A stretch of DNA of 64,000 nucleotides from JAZKFT01 sp965246935 (GCA_965246935.1 CBDFGC010000008.1:310001-374000); one strand, 5' to 3'. Shown: positions 18,008 to 27,529, numbered from the stretch's first letter. Numbers and translations are program-made. The notes: generated by a model not told the origin, from the letters alone.

Positions 18008-19297
18008 ATGAAGGGAAAAAACCGCACCATTACAATCATTAGTTTGGGCCTGCTTTCAGCAATCGGGCCTTTTTCTATTGACATGTACCTGCCGGGTTTT
18101 CCGGCCATTGCTGCTAACCTGCACACTTCTGTTGACCAGGTAGCCCTTTCATTATCAAGCTATTTTATTGGCATTTCGGCCGGGCAATTGTTTTACGGCC
18201 CACTGCTGGATAAATTCGGACGTAAAAAGCCGTTGTATGCGGGCCTTATTATTTACATTATTGCATCGCTGGGTTGTGCAATGGCCGCATCAGTACACGC
18301 ACTCATTTTGCTCCGGTTTCTGCAGGCAGTAGGTGGTTGTGTGGGGATGGTAGCCTCAAGGGCAATGGTACGGGATCTTTTTACTGTGGCAGAAAGCCCT
18401 AAAATTTTCGCTAAGCTAATGTTGGTGATTGGTATATCGCCATTGGTAGCACCGGCATTAGGGGGTTACTTTACAGCCGGTATTGGCTGGCATTACATCT
18501 TCATTTTTTTAGCTGTATTGGTTTTCTTTATCCTCGTTATTACCTCTTACGGTCTTCCGGCAGGCCGCCAGCCCGATCCTGATTATTCATTAAGACCCCT
18601 GCCTATACTAAATAACTTTGCAACGGTTTTAAGACAACCACAGTTTTTAATTTACACCCTTACCGGTGCCATCGGTTCAGCAGGTTTATATGCATACATC
18701 GCCGGATCGCCCAAAGTATTTATTAGTATCTATGCAGTAAGCGAGCAACACTACGGGTGGATATTTGCCTTTAATGCATTCGGTCTTATTGGTTGCAGCC
18801 AGCTTAATAGCCTGGCACTAAAAAAATTTACCAGTGAACAATTGGTAAAAATGGCGCTTTGTGCCCAGGTGCTGTTTGGTATGTGCCTGTTTGGCGGCAC
18901 AGCGCTCGGCTGGTTAAATCTCCCGGGCTCCATCTTATTTTCGTTTTTGTATTTGTGTGCGCAGGGGTTTATTTTTCCCAATGCATCTGCATTAAGTATG
19001 GCGCCCTTTACTAAAAATGCAGGCAGTGCTTCGGCTATGATGGGTGCTATTCAAATGAGTATTGGTGCATTGGCATCAGCCTGCGTAAGTGCGCTTAGTG
19101 ATGGCACAGCCCGGCCGATGACGGGGACAATGGCATGTTGTACAATTGTAGGATTGACAGTACTGCTGCTGGGGCAACGGATTGTTGGCAGAAGGCAGCA
19201 GAAAGAGATTAGAGATCAGAGGACAGAAAACAGAGCGCAACGGGTCGAAACAAAAAACCAACTAAAAGAAGTTGACCCTGCTATTTTGAATTCTTAA
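18008..19297 (+). CDS. Bcr/CflA-family MFS drug-efflux transporter
   Basis: 429 residues with 12 predicted membrane helices. The start ITIISLGLLSAIGPFSIDMYLPGFPAIA is the Bcr/CflA signature (helix 1 with D-M-Y-L-P), and GPLLDKFGRKKPLYAG is the MFS loop 2-3 motif. It exports drugs such as bicyclomycin or chloramphenicol in relatives, and is probably proton-driven. The C-terminal 35 residues are charged and low complexity (QKEIRDQRTENRAQ). It stands alone, convergent with the YdeI-like gene. Confidence 0.92.
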   Translation: MKGKNRTITIISLGLLSAIGPFSIDMYLPGFPAIAANLHTSVDQVALSLSSYFIGISAGQLFYGPLLDKFGRKKPLYAGLIIYIIASLGCAMAASVHALILLRFLQAVGGCVGMVASRAMVRDLFTVAESPKIFAKLMLVIGISPLVAPALGGYFTAGIGWHYIFIFLAVLVFFILVITSYGLPAGRQPDPDYSLRPLPILNNFATVLRQPQFLIYTLTGAIGSAGLYAYIAGSPKVFISIYAVSEQHYGWIFAFNAFGLIGCSQLNSLALKKFTSEQLVKMALCAQVLFGMCLFGGTALGWLNLPGSILFSFLYLCAQGFIFPNASALSMAPFTKNAGSASAMMGAIQMSIGALASACVSALSDGTARPMTGTMACCTIVGLTVLLLGQRIVGRRQQKEIRDQRTENRAQRVETKNQLKEVDPAILNS

Positions 19298-19464
19298 TTT
19301 ACAGGTAATTACCCCTCATTTTTAGGATGATCAGGAAATAGTAGCAGGCAGCAACTTGTTTTCTTATCTGCGTTACTTTTTGCTGTCTACTCTCCATCTT
19401 TTCCCGCTTTCTATTCTCCTTCTTCTTCTATCTATCCACTGCTCTCTACGATCTTCTTTGCCAA

Positions 19465-19971
19465 CTATTGCTCCTTTTTATTTGCCCGGATCATTTGGGT
19501 ATAGTTTATGCCTTTTGCCATAGCAGTAACAGTCATGGCAATGCGTTTACTACGGGTTTCAATTGTTTTGGCACTGTCAATCCATTTGATGTAGTAATTG
19601 CGGTGGCTGCCGGGTTGCTTATTGAAATAATCCAGCGCTGCCGGTTCGTCGTTCATGCAGTCAGCAAAGTCCGGCGGTATTTCAATCTCCCGGTTATCTG
19701 CCGCTAATTGTACTGCTAATAAGTCTCCTGCCTGCTTATATAATTTTTTGCGGATAGCTGCGCCGATTGGGATAATAAAATTGCCTTCACCCATTGGAAG
19801 CAGGCTCACTTTTTCAAAGGCATAATCGTCCAGTTTTCCTTTTACCCGGAACGATTTTTTGCAGCCGGGCTTTAACTGGCTGGCAATCGCTGCCGGCACT
19901 TCAATGTATCGCCAACCGGTTTTTTCTCCCTGATCGTCAAACTTTTTTATTAATGCTTTAAAATGGATCAT
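19465..19971 (-). CDS. YdeI/OmpD-associated family protein (DUF1905 + OmdA)
   Basis: 168 residues. The N-terminal half (WRYIEVPAAIASQL...VKGKLDDYAFEKVSLLPMGEGNFIIPI) is a DUF1905 beta barrel; the C-terminal half (PPDFADCMNDEPAALDYFNKQPGSHRNYYIKWIDSAKTIETRSKRI) is the bacteriocin-protection/OmdA helix bundle. The family's role is unclear, with links to polymyxin and bacteriocin tolerance. Minus strand, 23 bp after the secreted protein gene at 19995-21197. Confidence 0.88.
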   Translation of the reverse strand: MIHFKALIKKFDDQGEKTGWRYIEVPAAIASQLKPGCKKSFRVKGKLDDYAFEKVSLLPMGEGNFIIPIGAAIRKKLYKQAGDLLAVQLAADNREIEIPPDFADCMNDEPAALDYFNKQPGSHRNYYIKWIDSAKTIETRSKRIAMTVTAMAKGINYTQMIRANKKEQ

Positions 19972-19994
19972 ATAGTAAAGGCAAAGGCATTCTT

Positions 19995-21197
19995 TTACTC
20001 TTTCAAGTCAAGAATCACCTTTGCATTTTTCTGTTCGTTGGATGAAATAAAAACTTCGTAACGTTTGTTTCCGGCAGTTACAACCATCAGGGAAGTATTC
20101 GGTGGAATAGAACCAAGGTTATGTGCCACCATAATTAATTCATGATGCGGATGGGCAGCATCTACAGTAATTCGCAGCGATATGGCTTTTTCCGAAAGCC
20201 TGGCATGCGATACCACGAGGGTATTGTTATGATAAACGCTGATCGTGTCGCCATCTATTTCACCGTTATCATACAGGTCGAGCCTGATTTCGCCAGGTTC
20301 TGTTTCAATTTTTTTTATCAACGGATTTTCCCTGGTTGCCACTAATGGCGGGGGTGCCGGAAGTACAACGGGTTGCAGTCTTACAACAGGGGTAGCTGAG
20401 CTATCCTTTCGGGGCATTACCACCTTGCTAACCTGCAACTGCCTTTTGACAGGTTCGGGAGTTAGTTTTTTAAGTAGTGGTTTCGAGATAGCTGGTTGCT
20501 TTTTTATAACAACGGGTGGCTTAGGTGCTGCAATTACCATGGGTATTGACTTTATACATTCCCGGAAGGTAATATCATCCAGGGCAAAGTCGTTGCCGCA
20601 ACCTCCCGGCGAATTATCTATCATGGTCAGGTTTAAAGTGGTTTCGGCAGCCGGCATGGCAAATAAAGCCCGGTATTGTTTCCACTGCGGTGCCGCCAGC
20701 CGCAGCAACTCACCGGTGCTACACTGCATTACCACTTTACCTTCAGGTGTTTGCAGCCGGATGGTAATATTAGGTAATAGCGGATACGGACACTTATCAC
20801 TGATTCTACACATATTCATCATCCATACCGCAAATTCATAAGTGGTATTAGCTTTTAATCCGTTTACGGTTGTAGATAGAAAGGTACCGCCGAATGGCGA
20901 GGCATTCACAAGCATCATATTGCCATCTTCATCACCCGTTGTATGATCTTCAGTAAGGGTAAACCAGTCACCCCGAAAGCAGTCGCTGGTAAAAGAAGTG
21001 TAAGTATAATGACCATCGGTTGGGCAGGGATATTCCACACGGCGATAGCTATAAAGCATGGAAGTATTCAGTTCGCTTATATCGCCGCTTCCAAAGTTTA
21101 TTCTCACAGAAGGTTCTTTGAAAATGCAGGTAGCAGTCTGTGCTTTCGCCTGAAAGGTAAATGAGAGAACCAACAGAAAAAAAAGTAGCTTATTCAA
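19995..21197 (-). CDS. Secreted protein of unknown function with jelly-roll domain
   Basis: 400 residues. Signal peptide MNKLLFFLLVLSFTFQAKAQ. Residues about 25-210 look like a carbohydrate-binding-type jelly roll (LKANTTYEFAVWMMNM, DNSPGGCGNDFALDDITF). A proline-rich linker follows (PKPPVVIKKQPAISKPLLKK), then a C-terminal beta domain with DLYDNGEIDGDTISVYHNN, seen in secreted Bacteroidota proteins. No catalytic motif is visible. It may bind surface glycans or be part of an envelope structure; function not assigned. Confidence 0.75.
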   Translation of the reverse strand: MNKLLFFLLVLSFTFQAKAQTATCIFKEPSVRINFGSGDISELNTSMLYSYRRVEYPCPTDGHYTYTSFTSDCFRGDWFTLTEDHTTGDEDGNMMLVNASPFGGTFLSTTVNGLKANTTYEFAVWMMNMCRISDKCPYPLLPNITIRLQTPEGKVVMQCSTGELLRLAAPQWKQYRALFAMPAAETTLNLTMIDNSPGGCGNDFALDDITFRECIKSIPMVIAAPKPPVVIKKQPAISKPLLKKLTPEPVKRQLQVSKVVMPRKDSSATPVVRLQPVVLPAPPPLVATRENPLIKKIETEPGEIRLDLYDNGEIDGDTISVYHNNTLVVSHARLSEKAISLRITVDAAHPHHELIMVAHNLGSIPPNTSLMVVTAGNKRYEVFISSNEQKNAKVILDLKE

Positions 21198-21284
21198 TTC
21201 CTGTATTCTTTAAACCTAAAGCTACTTCAAAGTTGGGAATCGGGAAAGTCCGTAAAAGTTAAGTAGCGATAATAAATTATACAG

Positions 21285-21560
21285 GCACAACTTGTCCCGG
21301 ACCTCAGTTGGGATCAGTATATAGAAATACAAATACATTTTTGAACCACATAGGCACATAGAGCACATAGGAATACAAGAATACAGTAATACAGATCACA
21401 GGTATTATAGGAGCAAGTGATTGAACTCGAGGCTTATATGACCTCATGTTTGCTTTAAATTCCACACCTGTATTCTTATGTGCCCTCTGTGCCTATGTGG
21501 TTATATTGTATTCACACACTTATACGCTATGCCGGTTGCGATCCGGGACAGATTGTGATT
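21285..21560. repeat. Nested inverted-repeat element with CACATAG units
   Basis: Left arm about 21334-21385 (AACCACATAGGCACATAG...GAATACAG) pairs with right arm about 21464-21503 (CTGTATTCTTATGTGCC...CTATGTGGTT). An outer pair, TTGTCCCGGA (about 21291-21300) / TCCGGGACAG (about 21542-21551), encloses it. It occupies most of the 460-bp gap upstream of the secreted protein gene (21197) and downstream of the amine oxidase gene. The rest of the gap shows no gene. Confidence 0.7.
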
Positions 21561-21657
21561 GATCATTAAAATTCTAAACAGGCTCTATTTTAATGATATA
21601 AAATAAAGAAAAGATTGCTACTGCTGATATCAAAGGGTGCTTTTCAGGTATTAGTCG

Positions 21658-22923
21658 TCAGCCAATCGTTATTAGTTGAGCTACCCTTTTTCCGCTTTCC
21701 AGCGCTGCTTCCACCGTACCGGGATGCTCGCCATTGTAGCATGCTTCACCGGCAAAATATAAAGTATCAGCAACAGGTTGCATCACCGTTTGCAATGCTT
21801 CATTGGTAGCAAGGGTGCTAAAGCTGTAGGCGCCTGCGGCAAAAATATCAGCCGGCCAGTTAAATACTTCCCAGGCAGTAATCATTTCCTCCAGTTTTGT
21901 TACCTCTTTTTTGAATATAACAGCCAGCGATTTTACAGCCATTTCATAAATGGTTTGCCGTGCCGTTTGCCGCAGGCCATCAGCAGCAGGACCACCCAGC
22001 CAGCCGGTGAGCAATCCATTATGCAGGCTTAATTGGGTCCACCAGGTGGGTATGCTTTCCTTGCTAAGAATAAAGCTGATATCATCGGAGGTGCTTTCCC
22101 AAAACGGCTGTTGGAACTGGATTGCTATTTTGATAACACCACCATAACCCATTTTTCTGCAGGCAGTGGTATAAGCGTCGATAGCGGGGTGAAAGGTGAT
22201 CGAATTTTCCGTTTTTTCATCCTGCTGCAATATGCCCAGCGGCACTGTTACAATGGCTTTAGTGCCATTAAAGCTCCGGCCATCGGCAACAGTAACAGTT
22301 ACCTTTCCGGGTTTGTATTCAATGTGTTTTACCCGGCAACCAGTCAGTATTTCGCAACCTTGCTGCCGGCAGGTTTCGGCCAGGTAATTTGTAAGCTGGC
22401 TATAGCCCCCGGGTATGCGGTATTGTTCTCCATCTTCATGCATCCATTCATTCCGAAGGGCAAAAGTGCTGGCAGTAAAAATATCGGCCAGGTCAAAGCC
22501 TTCGGCAAACTGTTGTACGCTTTGCCGAAGTCCGGCATATTTTTCACCTGCAAAATGTTGATACAAAAAATCGGCAACCGGTACATCGGTTTTTAATTCC
22601 TGCATTCGTTGCATCACTTCATCCCACCCATCGGTATCTTCTTCCTGTGGCTGCCATTTTCCTTTGCTGGTTTGCCACATTCTGCCGCCAACCGGTACAT
22701 AATCAATACGGGCCTCCTCCAGCAACTGCATGGTAACGGGAAGATCGCCGTGTATAAATTCGGCGCCGGCTTCTACCGGTTGATGAAAGCCTGGCAAGTG
22801 AACGGTGTGGATGCGGCCACCAATACGTTGTGCCGCTTCCAGCACCGTTACTTTTTCGCCAGCGGCAGAAATGATTTTGGCAGCCATTAATCCGGCAGCA
22901 CCTGCGCCTATGATGATATACAT
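21658..22923 (-). CDS. FAD-dependent amine oxidase-like oxidoreductase
   Basis: 421 residues. MYIIIGAGAAGLMAAKIISAAGEKVTVLEA is the Rossmann FAD-binding motif with the trailing Glu, and GGRIHTV completes the GG motif. The C-terminal LYFAGEACYNGEHPGTVEAALESGKRVA is the second FAD-binding signature of flavin monoamine oxidases. It should oxidise amines to imines with H2O2 release; substrate unknown. The gene stands alone between repeat-rich gaps. Confidence 0.9.
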   Translation of the reverse strand: MYIIIGAGAAGLMAAKIISAAGEKVTVLEAAQRIGGRIHTVHLPGFHQPVEAGAEFIHGDLPVTMQLLEEARIDYVPVGGRMWQTSKGKWQPQEEDTDGWDEVMQRMQELKTDVPVADFLYQHFAGEKYAGLRQSVQQFAEGFDLADIFTASTFALRNEWMHEDGEQYRIPGGYSQLTNYLAETCRQQGCEILTGCRVKHIEYKPGKVTVTVADGRSFNGTKAIVTVPLGILQQDEKTENSITFHPAIDAYTTACRKMGYGGVIKIAIQFQQPFWESTSDDISFILSKESIPTWWTQLSLHNGLLTGWLGGPAADGLRQTARQTIYEMAVKSLAVIFKKEVTKLEEMITAWEVFNWPADIFAAGAYSFSTLATNEALQTVMQPVADTLYFAGEACYNGEHPGTVEAALESGKRVAQLITIG

Positions 22924-22929
22924 ACAATG

Positions 22930-23575
22930 AAAAGAGATGAGTTATAAGAGACGAGAGATGAGTTATGAGAGATAGGCATTGAGTGAGTACCTTTTTAATT
23001 ACTTCAGCTTTGAAAAAATCGTTTCAAAAGCATCTGAAAGTTAATCATTAAGTAAAGTGGCCAAAATAACTTGTACAATTGAAGCAGGATTTTATTCGGC
23101 GTTGGTTGCCCCTAACCCCTTTAGGGCAATGTCATTAAGATAAGCCCTATCGGGGCTTTCTGTTTGTAGCAAACAAAGAGGCAAAGGGAATCATTGCCAC
23201 GTAGTGGCTACCCCTTCTCTGATCAGGTAGCCACTACGTGGCATGCACCAACATCAATGATTTCTATCTTCTACAAACAGGTTGCACCTACGGCGCATAA
23301 CTGCTACATTAATCCTTCACTTAATGACATTGCCCTAAAGGGGAACTCGTTTTTACCTGAAAAATTAGTGATAACTACGAGTATTTTGAAGTTCCTATGA
23401 AGTTTGAAAGTGTCCAAAAGCCCCCTTTAGAGCCTGTCCCGTACCGATAGGTCGGGAGGGTTTGGAGGCGACCAGGCCAGATTGATGAAATGTCCAAGTT
23501 ATTTGGATAACTTTTCTTAGTATAAAACTGGGCAATTCATCTCTCATATCTTATCTCTTATATCTTCTCATTTTT
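22930..23575. repeat. Outer low-complexity inverted arms around a MITE-like element
   Basis: GAGATGAGTTATAAGAGA-type purine-rich repeats at about 22933-22975 are mirrored by CATCTCTCATATCTTATCTC-type repeats at about 23536-23572 (imperfect reverse complement). They bracket the 228-bp element at 23116-23343. A further hairpin-like stretch CCCGTACC-gata-GGTCGGG lies near 23438-23456. No gene is seen in the 634-bp gap. Confidence 0.6.
23116..23343. mobile_element. MITE-like element with perfect 24-bp terminal inverted repeats
   Basis: Perfect 24-bp inverted ends (23116-23139 / 23320-23343, starting CCCCTTTAGGGCAATG). Nested inside are CTGTTTGTAG (23159-23168) / CTACAAACAG (23271-23280), an 18-bp pair TGCCACGTAGTGGCTACC (23195-23212) / GGTAGCCACTACGTGGCA (23226-23243) and a small hairpin AAGCCC-tatcg-GGGCTT. 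It has no coding capacity. The 18-bp pair and the word CGTAGGTGCAACCTGTTTGTAG (minus strand) recur at 44.2-44.5 kb. No target duplication is evident. Confidence 0.75.
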
Positions 23576-24127
23576 AATTATCAACTTTTCCAACGCCTGT
23601 AATTTTTTTACAATCAAATCCTGTGTAAAAGAATCATTCAGTATTTTTTGATCGTCGAACTTTTTATGGGCTTGCGCCAGCATGATTTCCGGCTTGTACA
23701 CTACCTGCATATTTAGGTATTGGAATACCGGCAAAAAAGCGAGTTGCATACGAACGGTACCCATTTGCCCGGGGCTGGCGCCCATTACTGCCACCGGCTT
23801 ATTCAGCATAGGCGAATCTTCACCACGGGAAGCCCAGTCAATGGCGTTTTTGAGCACACCGGGAATGGAATAATTATACTCCGGTGAAACGATAATAATG
23901 CCAACTGCTTTTGACAGCCCCTGCCGGAAACGTTCTACTGTTGGAGGTCTTTGCGAAACTGCAGGTATATCGTCATCAGCGTTGTATAACGGTAAATCTC
24001 CGATTGATAATATTTCCATTGTCATTCCTTGCAATAACAGTTTTTCTACATTCTTAAGCAAGGCGGTATTGTACGAATCCTTGCGCAGGCTGCCCGAAAT
24101 ACCAGCGAGGTGAATAGGTTGGTTCAT
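23558..24127 (-). CDS. NADPH-dependent FMN reductase
   Basis: 189 residues. GISGSLRKDSYNTALL is the flavodoxin-like phosphate-binding loop, SPEYNYSIPGVLKNAIDWASR is the second FMN-binding signature, and MGASPGQMGTVRMQ a third. Members reduce FMN, azo dyes, chromate or quinones with NAD(P)H. The start at 24127 (MNQPIHLAG) is family-typical. Minus strand, no clear operon partner. Confidence 0.92.
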   Translation of the reverse strand: MNQPIHLAGISGSLRKDSYNTALLKNVEKLLLQGMTMEILSIGDLPLYNADDDIPAVSQRPPTVERFRQGLSKAVGIIIVSPEYNYSIPGVLKNAIDWASRGEDSPMLNKPVAVMGASPGQMGTVRMQLAFLPVFQYLNMQVVYKPEIMLAQAHKKFDDQKILNDSFTQDLIVKKLQALEKLIIKNEKI

Positions 24128-24511
24128 ATTCGTTTTTTAAACCGGAAAGATGCAATTTTTTTTACAGGGATGTTGTCTTAAAATGGGATAGGATGGGATG
24201 TTTAGGATAAGAATGGGATGAATACAGATTTTGTAGAGACGCCATGCTGGCGTCTTACCTGCCGGCGTCTCATGCCTGAGTAATAATGAAATATAGGAAT
24301 ATTCAGTAAATGCAACTATCAGTGTTGAAAGTTGCAAAGAGATTCTCTTCTCCAACAGAGTTGAATCCAATTTCTTTTTGAAGAAGAGATGGAAGTCAGG
24401 CATATTGAAATATGATAGCACATAATAATTGGAAAGTTCAGACTGTAAAAATTCGTTTAGCGTTGTAAATTGCCTGTTGTTAATTATCAGCTATTCGTTA
24501 TTACTTATCCT
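24128..24511. other. 384-bp gap with a GAGACGCC hairpin
   Basis: A REP-like hairpin, AGACGCCA-tgc-TGGCGTCT (24237-24255), preceded by GTAG and followed by a second half copy (CCGGCGTCTCATG). Upstream are GGGATAGGATGGGATG-type direct repeats (24184-24222). No supported gene; the short minus-strand frame here has no family features. Confidence 0.5.
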
Positions 24512-25357
24512 ATGCCTCAACCTGTCTACATCAGCCTGCTATTGATCCTGGCAAATATCATCATTTCATACAACGGATTTACCAATACCCTCTTTTTTGA
24601 ACGTTATGTTTTTGAAGTGGAAAAAGTACTGGTGTATAAAGAATACAGGCGACTCGTCACGTCGGGGTTTCTGCATGTGGGATGGTTGCATCTGATTATA
24701 AACATGTTCTCCCTATATGTTTTCAGCGGATCAGTGGAAATGTTCCTCGGTAGTTTCCAGTTTCTGTTGGTGTACTTTGCCAGCTTGATAGGAGGCGACT
24801 TGCTGTCACTTTATATTCACCGGCATCATCCTGATTATCGAAGTGCAGGTGCATCCGGCGCTGTATGTGGCGTCATATTCGCTTCTATTGCCTTATTTCC
24901 GGGTATGGAAATAGGGCTTTTCCCGTTACCTATATCCTTTTCTGCCTGGCTGTAAGGGTTGGCTTTTGTAGTCTACAGCATTTACGGCATCCACTCTAAA
25001 AAAAGCAATGTTGGTCATGAGGCACATTTGGGCGGTGCACTAGTCGGGTTACTTGTTGCCGTTATACTGCGTCCGGAGGCGGCTTTAGAAAATTATTGGG
25101 TTATCCTGTTACTGGCTGTACCCTGCATTGTTTTTTTATACCTCATTATCACCAGGCCGGCGATATTACTGGTGGGTGGACCATTTGCCAAAAAGAGTAA
25201 GCCATCATTAACCGTTGATCAAAAATACAATCTTGACAAAGCCGGCCGCCAGAAAGAGATTGATGCGATTTTGGAAAAGATTCACCAAAAAGGAATAGCC
25301 AGCCTGAGTAAATCGGAAAAGGGAAAATTGGAAACGTATTCAAGAGACGGGAAGTGA
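24512..25357 (+). pseudogene. Rhomboid-family intramembrane serine protease gene, interrupted by an in-frame TAA
   Basis: The frame reads as one rhomboid protease except for TAA at 24953-24955 (context AWL-stop-GLAFVVYSIYG; a tyrosine TAT is the likely ancestor). The first part has the L1-loop and HVGWLHLIINM motifs and the catalytic Ser in GASGAVCG; the second part carries the catalytic His in GHEAHLGGALVG and a cytoplasmic tail. The stop therefore separates the two catalytic residues and should abolish activity unless read through. The start ATG at 24512 (MPQPVYISLLL) begins the first helix. A decayed second copy of the 3' end lies at about 26037-26140. Confidence 0.85.
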
Positions 25358-25407
25358 GGGAAATAAGCAAATAGCTTAATTACCAGAAAGCAAGCTGTTT
25401 TTCATTT

Positions 25408-25950
25408 TTAAAATTCAATCCTACATCCCAACAGTTTCGATTCCAGCACGCCTTCTTCACGAAAGAATTCTCTATAGGCATCATTTACCAGCATATAGCC
25501 GGTAGCCGTATTATCATCGGGGTCAACAATCCAGTATTCTGTTACGCCACACCGCTCATACACTGCTTTCTTTTGGTTCTGGTCGTAACGGGCTGTACCT
25601 GGCGACAATACTTCTATCACCAGATTAGGTGCACCGTGTAGTCCGTTTTTTTTAATAAGGTGTGAACGATTGCCTGCTATAAAACAAACATCCGGCTGAT
25701 ACGCATTGCTACCATCCAGGTACACATCATAAGGTGCTACCCTCACAACACCCCATTTATTTTTCTTTGCCAACTGATGCAGTTCTGAGCCAAATTCCAT
25801 CACTAACATAGCATGGCGGTCCAGTGGCGCAGGGCTCATTATAAGGTTATTTTCTATTAACTGGATACTTGTTCCTTCGGGAAGGCTGTTGAAAACTTCC
25901 ATCATTGTCCGGGGCGGGTGTATTGCCGTTTCTGCAGCCATTTTATTCAT
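25408..25950 (-). CDS. Uma2-family endonuclease (DUF820)
   Basis: 180 residues from MNKMAAETA; the open frame continues upstream to 26442 but crosses the divergent J-domain gene start and a rhomboid relic, so it is not used. The Uma2 PD-(D/E)xK nuclease core is visible: YQPDVCFIAGN, then PNLVIEVLSPGTARYDQNQKKAVYERCGVTEYWIVDPD (E-V in place of ExK, as is usual for the family, with a downstream Lys). Uma2 genes are abundant and their biological targets unknown. Convergent with the broken rhomboid gene. Confidence 0.9.
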   Translation of the reverse strand: MNKMAAETAIHPPRTMMEVFNSLPEGTSIQLIENNLIMSPAPLDRHAMLVMEFGSELHQLAKKNKWGVVRVAPYDVYLDGSNAYQPDVCFIAGNRSHLIKKNGLHGAPNLVIEVLSPGTARYDQNQKKAVYERCGVTEYWIVDPDDNTATGYMLVNDAYREFFREEGVLESKLLGCRIEF

Positions 25951-26036
25951 TTGAAAAGCAAGGTAATAAATATGCCTTTCAGCGTTGAGATTTCGTAACC
26001 CGTTTGTCAAAAAGAGCAGGCCATAATTTATGGCTG

Positions 26037-26140
26037 CCCAAAATACAATCCTTATAAAGCCAGCCGCTACAAAGAGATTAATGTGATTTTGAAAAAGATC
26101 TATAAAAATGAACGACCAGCCTGGTAAATCAGAAAAGAAC
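26037..26140 (+). pseudogene. Relic of a second rhomboid gene 3' end
   Basis: About 100 bp align with 25217-25325 of the neighbouring rhomboid gene at roughly 78% by eye. Shared words include AAATACAATC, AAAGCC(A/G)GCCGC and AAAGAGATT(A/G)ATG. Translated, KYNPYKASRYKEINVILKKI matches KYNLDKAGRQKEIDAILEKI. A 1-nt deletion (GAGTAAATC to GGTAAATC) shifts the frame near the end. The remaining bases of the 337-bp gap between the Uma2 and J-domain genes show no gene. Confidence 0.75.
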
Positions 26141-26247
26141 AACCAGTCTAGTCTACTACTCATGGCCGGTAACATAAACACAAGGCATATTACCCTTTTT
26201 AGGGGATATTTAATGAGGTACAAATAGGGTGTGTAAATATGCACCTG

Positions 26248-26255
26248 TAATTTTG
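26248..26255 (+). promoter_or_regulatory. Bacteroidota -7 box for the J-domain gene
   Basis: TAATTTTG matches TAnnTTTG and lies 32 bp before the ATG at 26288. No good -33 TTTG at the usual distance, so confidence is moderate. Confidence 0.4.
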
Positions 26256-26287
26256 CAGGCATTATTTCAGCAACCATCATCATTAAC

Positions 26288-27520
26288 ATGAAACAACGGA
26301 AAACGACAGACAAAAGCAGCGGACAAAACAAGACAAGTACCTTAATTATTTCCAAAGCCGGTAAACAACCACTTAGCCGGAACCAGCAGGAGTTCAACAA
26401 GCAAACAGCCCGTATTGAAAAGCTGCGCAAAGAGATCGACAAAAAACAGGCACAGTATGATGAGGCTGTTCAACTGTACCGTGTTTACGTATACCCCCTG
26501 CAGGTGCAACTGTTGCAGCAGCGGCGAATAATGCTGGATCTACTCTGGCCCTTTTTCAAAAAACAGCAGTTACCTAAAGCCGATCATGCCTACCTAAAAA
26601 AATTATTAAAAGGACAGCTACAGCTTATTTTGGATGGTACGCCCGGTATTCCTGATGAAGAATTAAAAAAGATGTTTAAAGCCCTGGAAGGCGAACGCTA
26701 TGATACCGTACGTAAAAGAGAGGAAGCCGGAATGAAAGAGGACATGCAGGAAATGTTGGACGATGCGGGTATGGATATCGATTTAAAAGACATAGACCTG
26801 TCATCCGAAGATTTGGCCGAAAAAATGGCGGAGGCCCGGCAGAGGATGCAGGAAAAACAAGACAGGCAGCAGCAACAATGGGAGCAGCGAAGGGCTGCCC
26901 GTAAGAAGACACCCAAACAATTAGAAAAGGAAAAACTACAGCAGCAGGTGGAGGAAATGAAGCAGAAAAACATCAGTACCATTTACCGCCAACTGGCTAA
27001 ACTGTTTCACCCCGATCTGGAGCAGGACGAGCAGCGCCGTGCCGAAAAAGAAGTGCTGATGAAGGAGCTGACCATTGCTTATGAAGCTAAAAACCTACAC
27101 GCCCTGCTTACCCTTGAGTTGAAATGGATACACAACGAAACCAGCCACCTGGAAACACTGACGGACGAAAAATTAGCGGTATACCTGCAAATACTACGGG
27201 AGCAGGCGGCTGAATTAGAAAGGGAAAAATATGGGCTCCTTCACAAGCCACAGTACCAGGTTTTGACGCAGGAATTTGACTATCGTGAAATGATGTACCC
27301 GGTTAAATCTGTAATGCAGGAGCAGCAAAAACTGGAGAGAACACTGGCAGCGATAAAAGACGATGAAGTGCAGTTACGAAGCAGCAATGCCATGAAACAC
27401 GTCAGACAAATTGTAAAAGGTTATAAAGAAAATGAGAAGGAAGAAGAAGCAGACTTTGGACTGGATAAAATGATACAAATGATGATGAGGGAAGCAGGTG
27501 GGAAGTACGGGTGGGGATAA
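26288..27520 (+). CDS. J-domain-containing coiled-coil protein
   Basis: 410 residues, highly charged. Long helices with coiled-coil character cover residues about 30-220 (ARIEKLRKEIDKKQAQYDEAV, RQQQQWEQRRAARKKTPKQLEKEKLQQQVEE). Then comes a J-domain-like stretch, NISTIYRQLAKLFHPDLEQDEQRRAEKEVLMKELTIAYEA, with the HPD tripeptide needed to stimulate DnaK. The C-terminal third is helical. It probably recruits DnaK to an unknown client. Proteins of this layout occur in Bacteroidota. Single gene with its own promoter. Confidence 0.75.
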   Translation: MKQRKTTDKSSGQNKTSTLIISKAGKQPLSRNQQEFNKQTARIEKLRKEIDKKQAQYDEAVQLYRVYVYPLQVQLLQQRRIMLDLLWPFFKKQQLPKADHAYLKKLLKGQLQLILDGTPGIPDEELKKMFKALEGERYDTVRKREEAGMKEDMQEMLDDAGMDIDLKDIDLSSEDLAEKMAEARQRMQEKQDRQQQQWEQRRAARKKTPKQLEKEKLQQQVEEMKQKNISTIYRQLAKLFHPDLEQDEQRRAEKEVLMKELTIAYEAKNLHALLTLELKWIHNETSHLETLTDEKLAVYLQILREQAAELEREKYGLLHKPQYQVLTQEFDYREMMYPVKSVMQEQQKLERTLAAIKDDEVQLRSSNAMKHVRQIVKGYKENEKEEEADFGLDKMIQMMMREAGGKYGWG

Positions 27521-27529
27521 GAATTTACA

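Noticed and set aside
25951..26442. Long N-terminal extension of the Uma2 frame
   Set aside because: It crosses a rhomboid relic and the start of the divergent J-domain gene; the family-typical start is at 25950.
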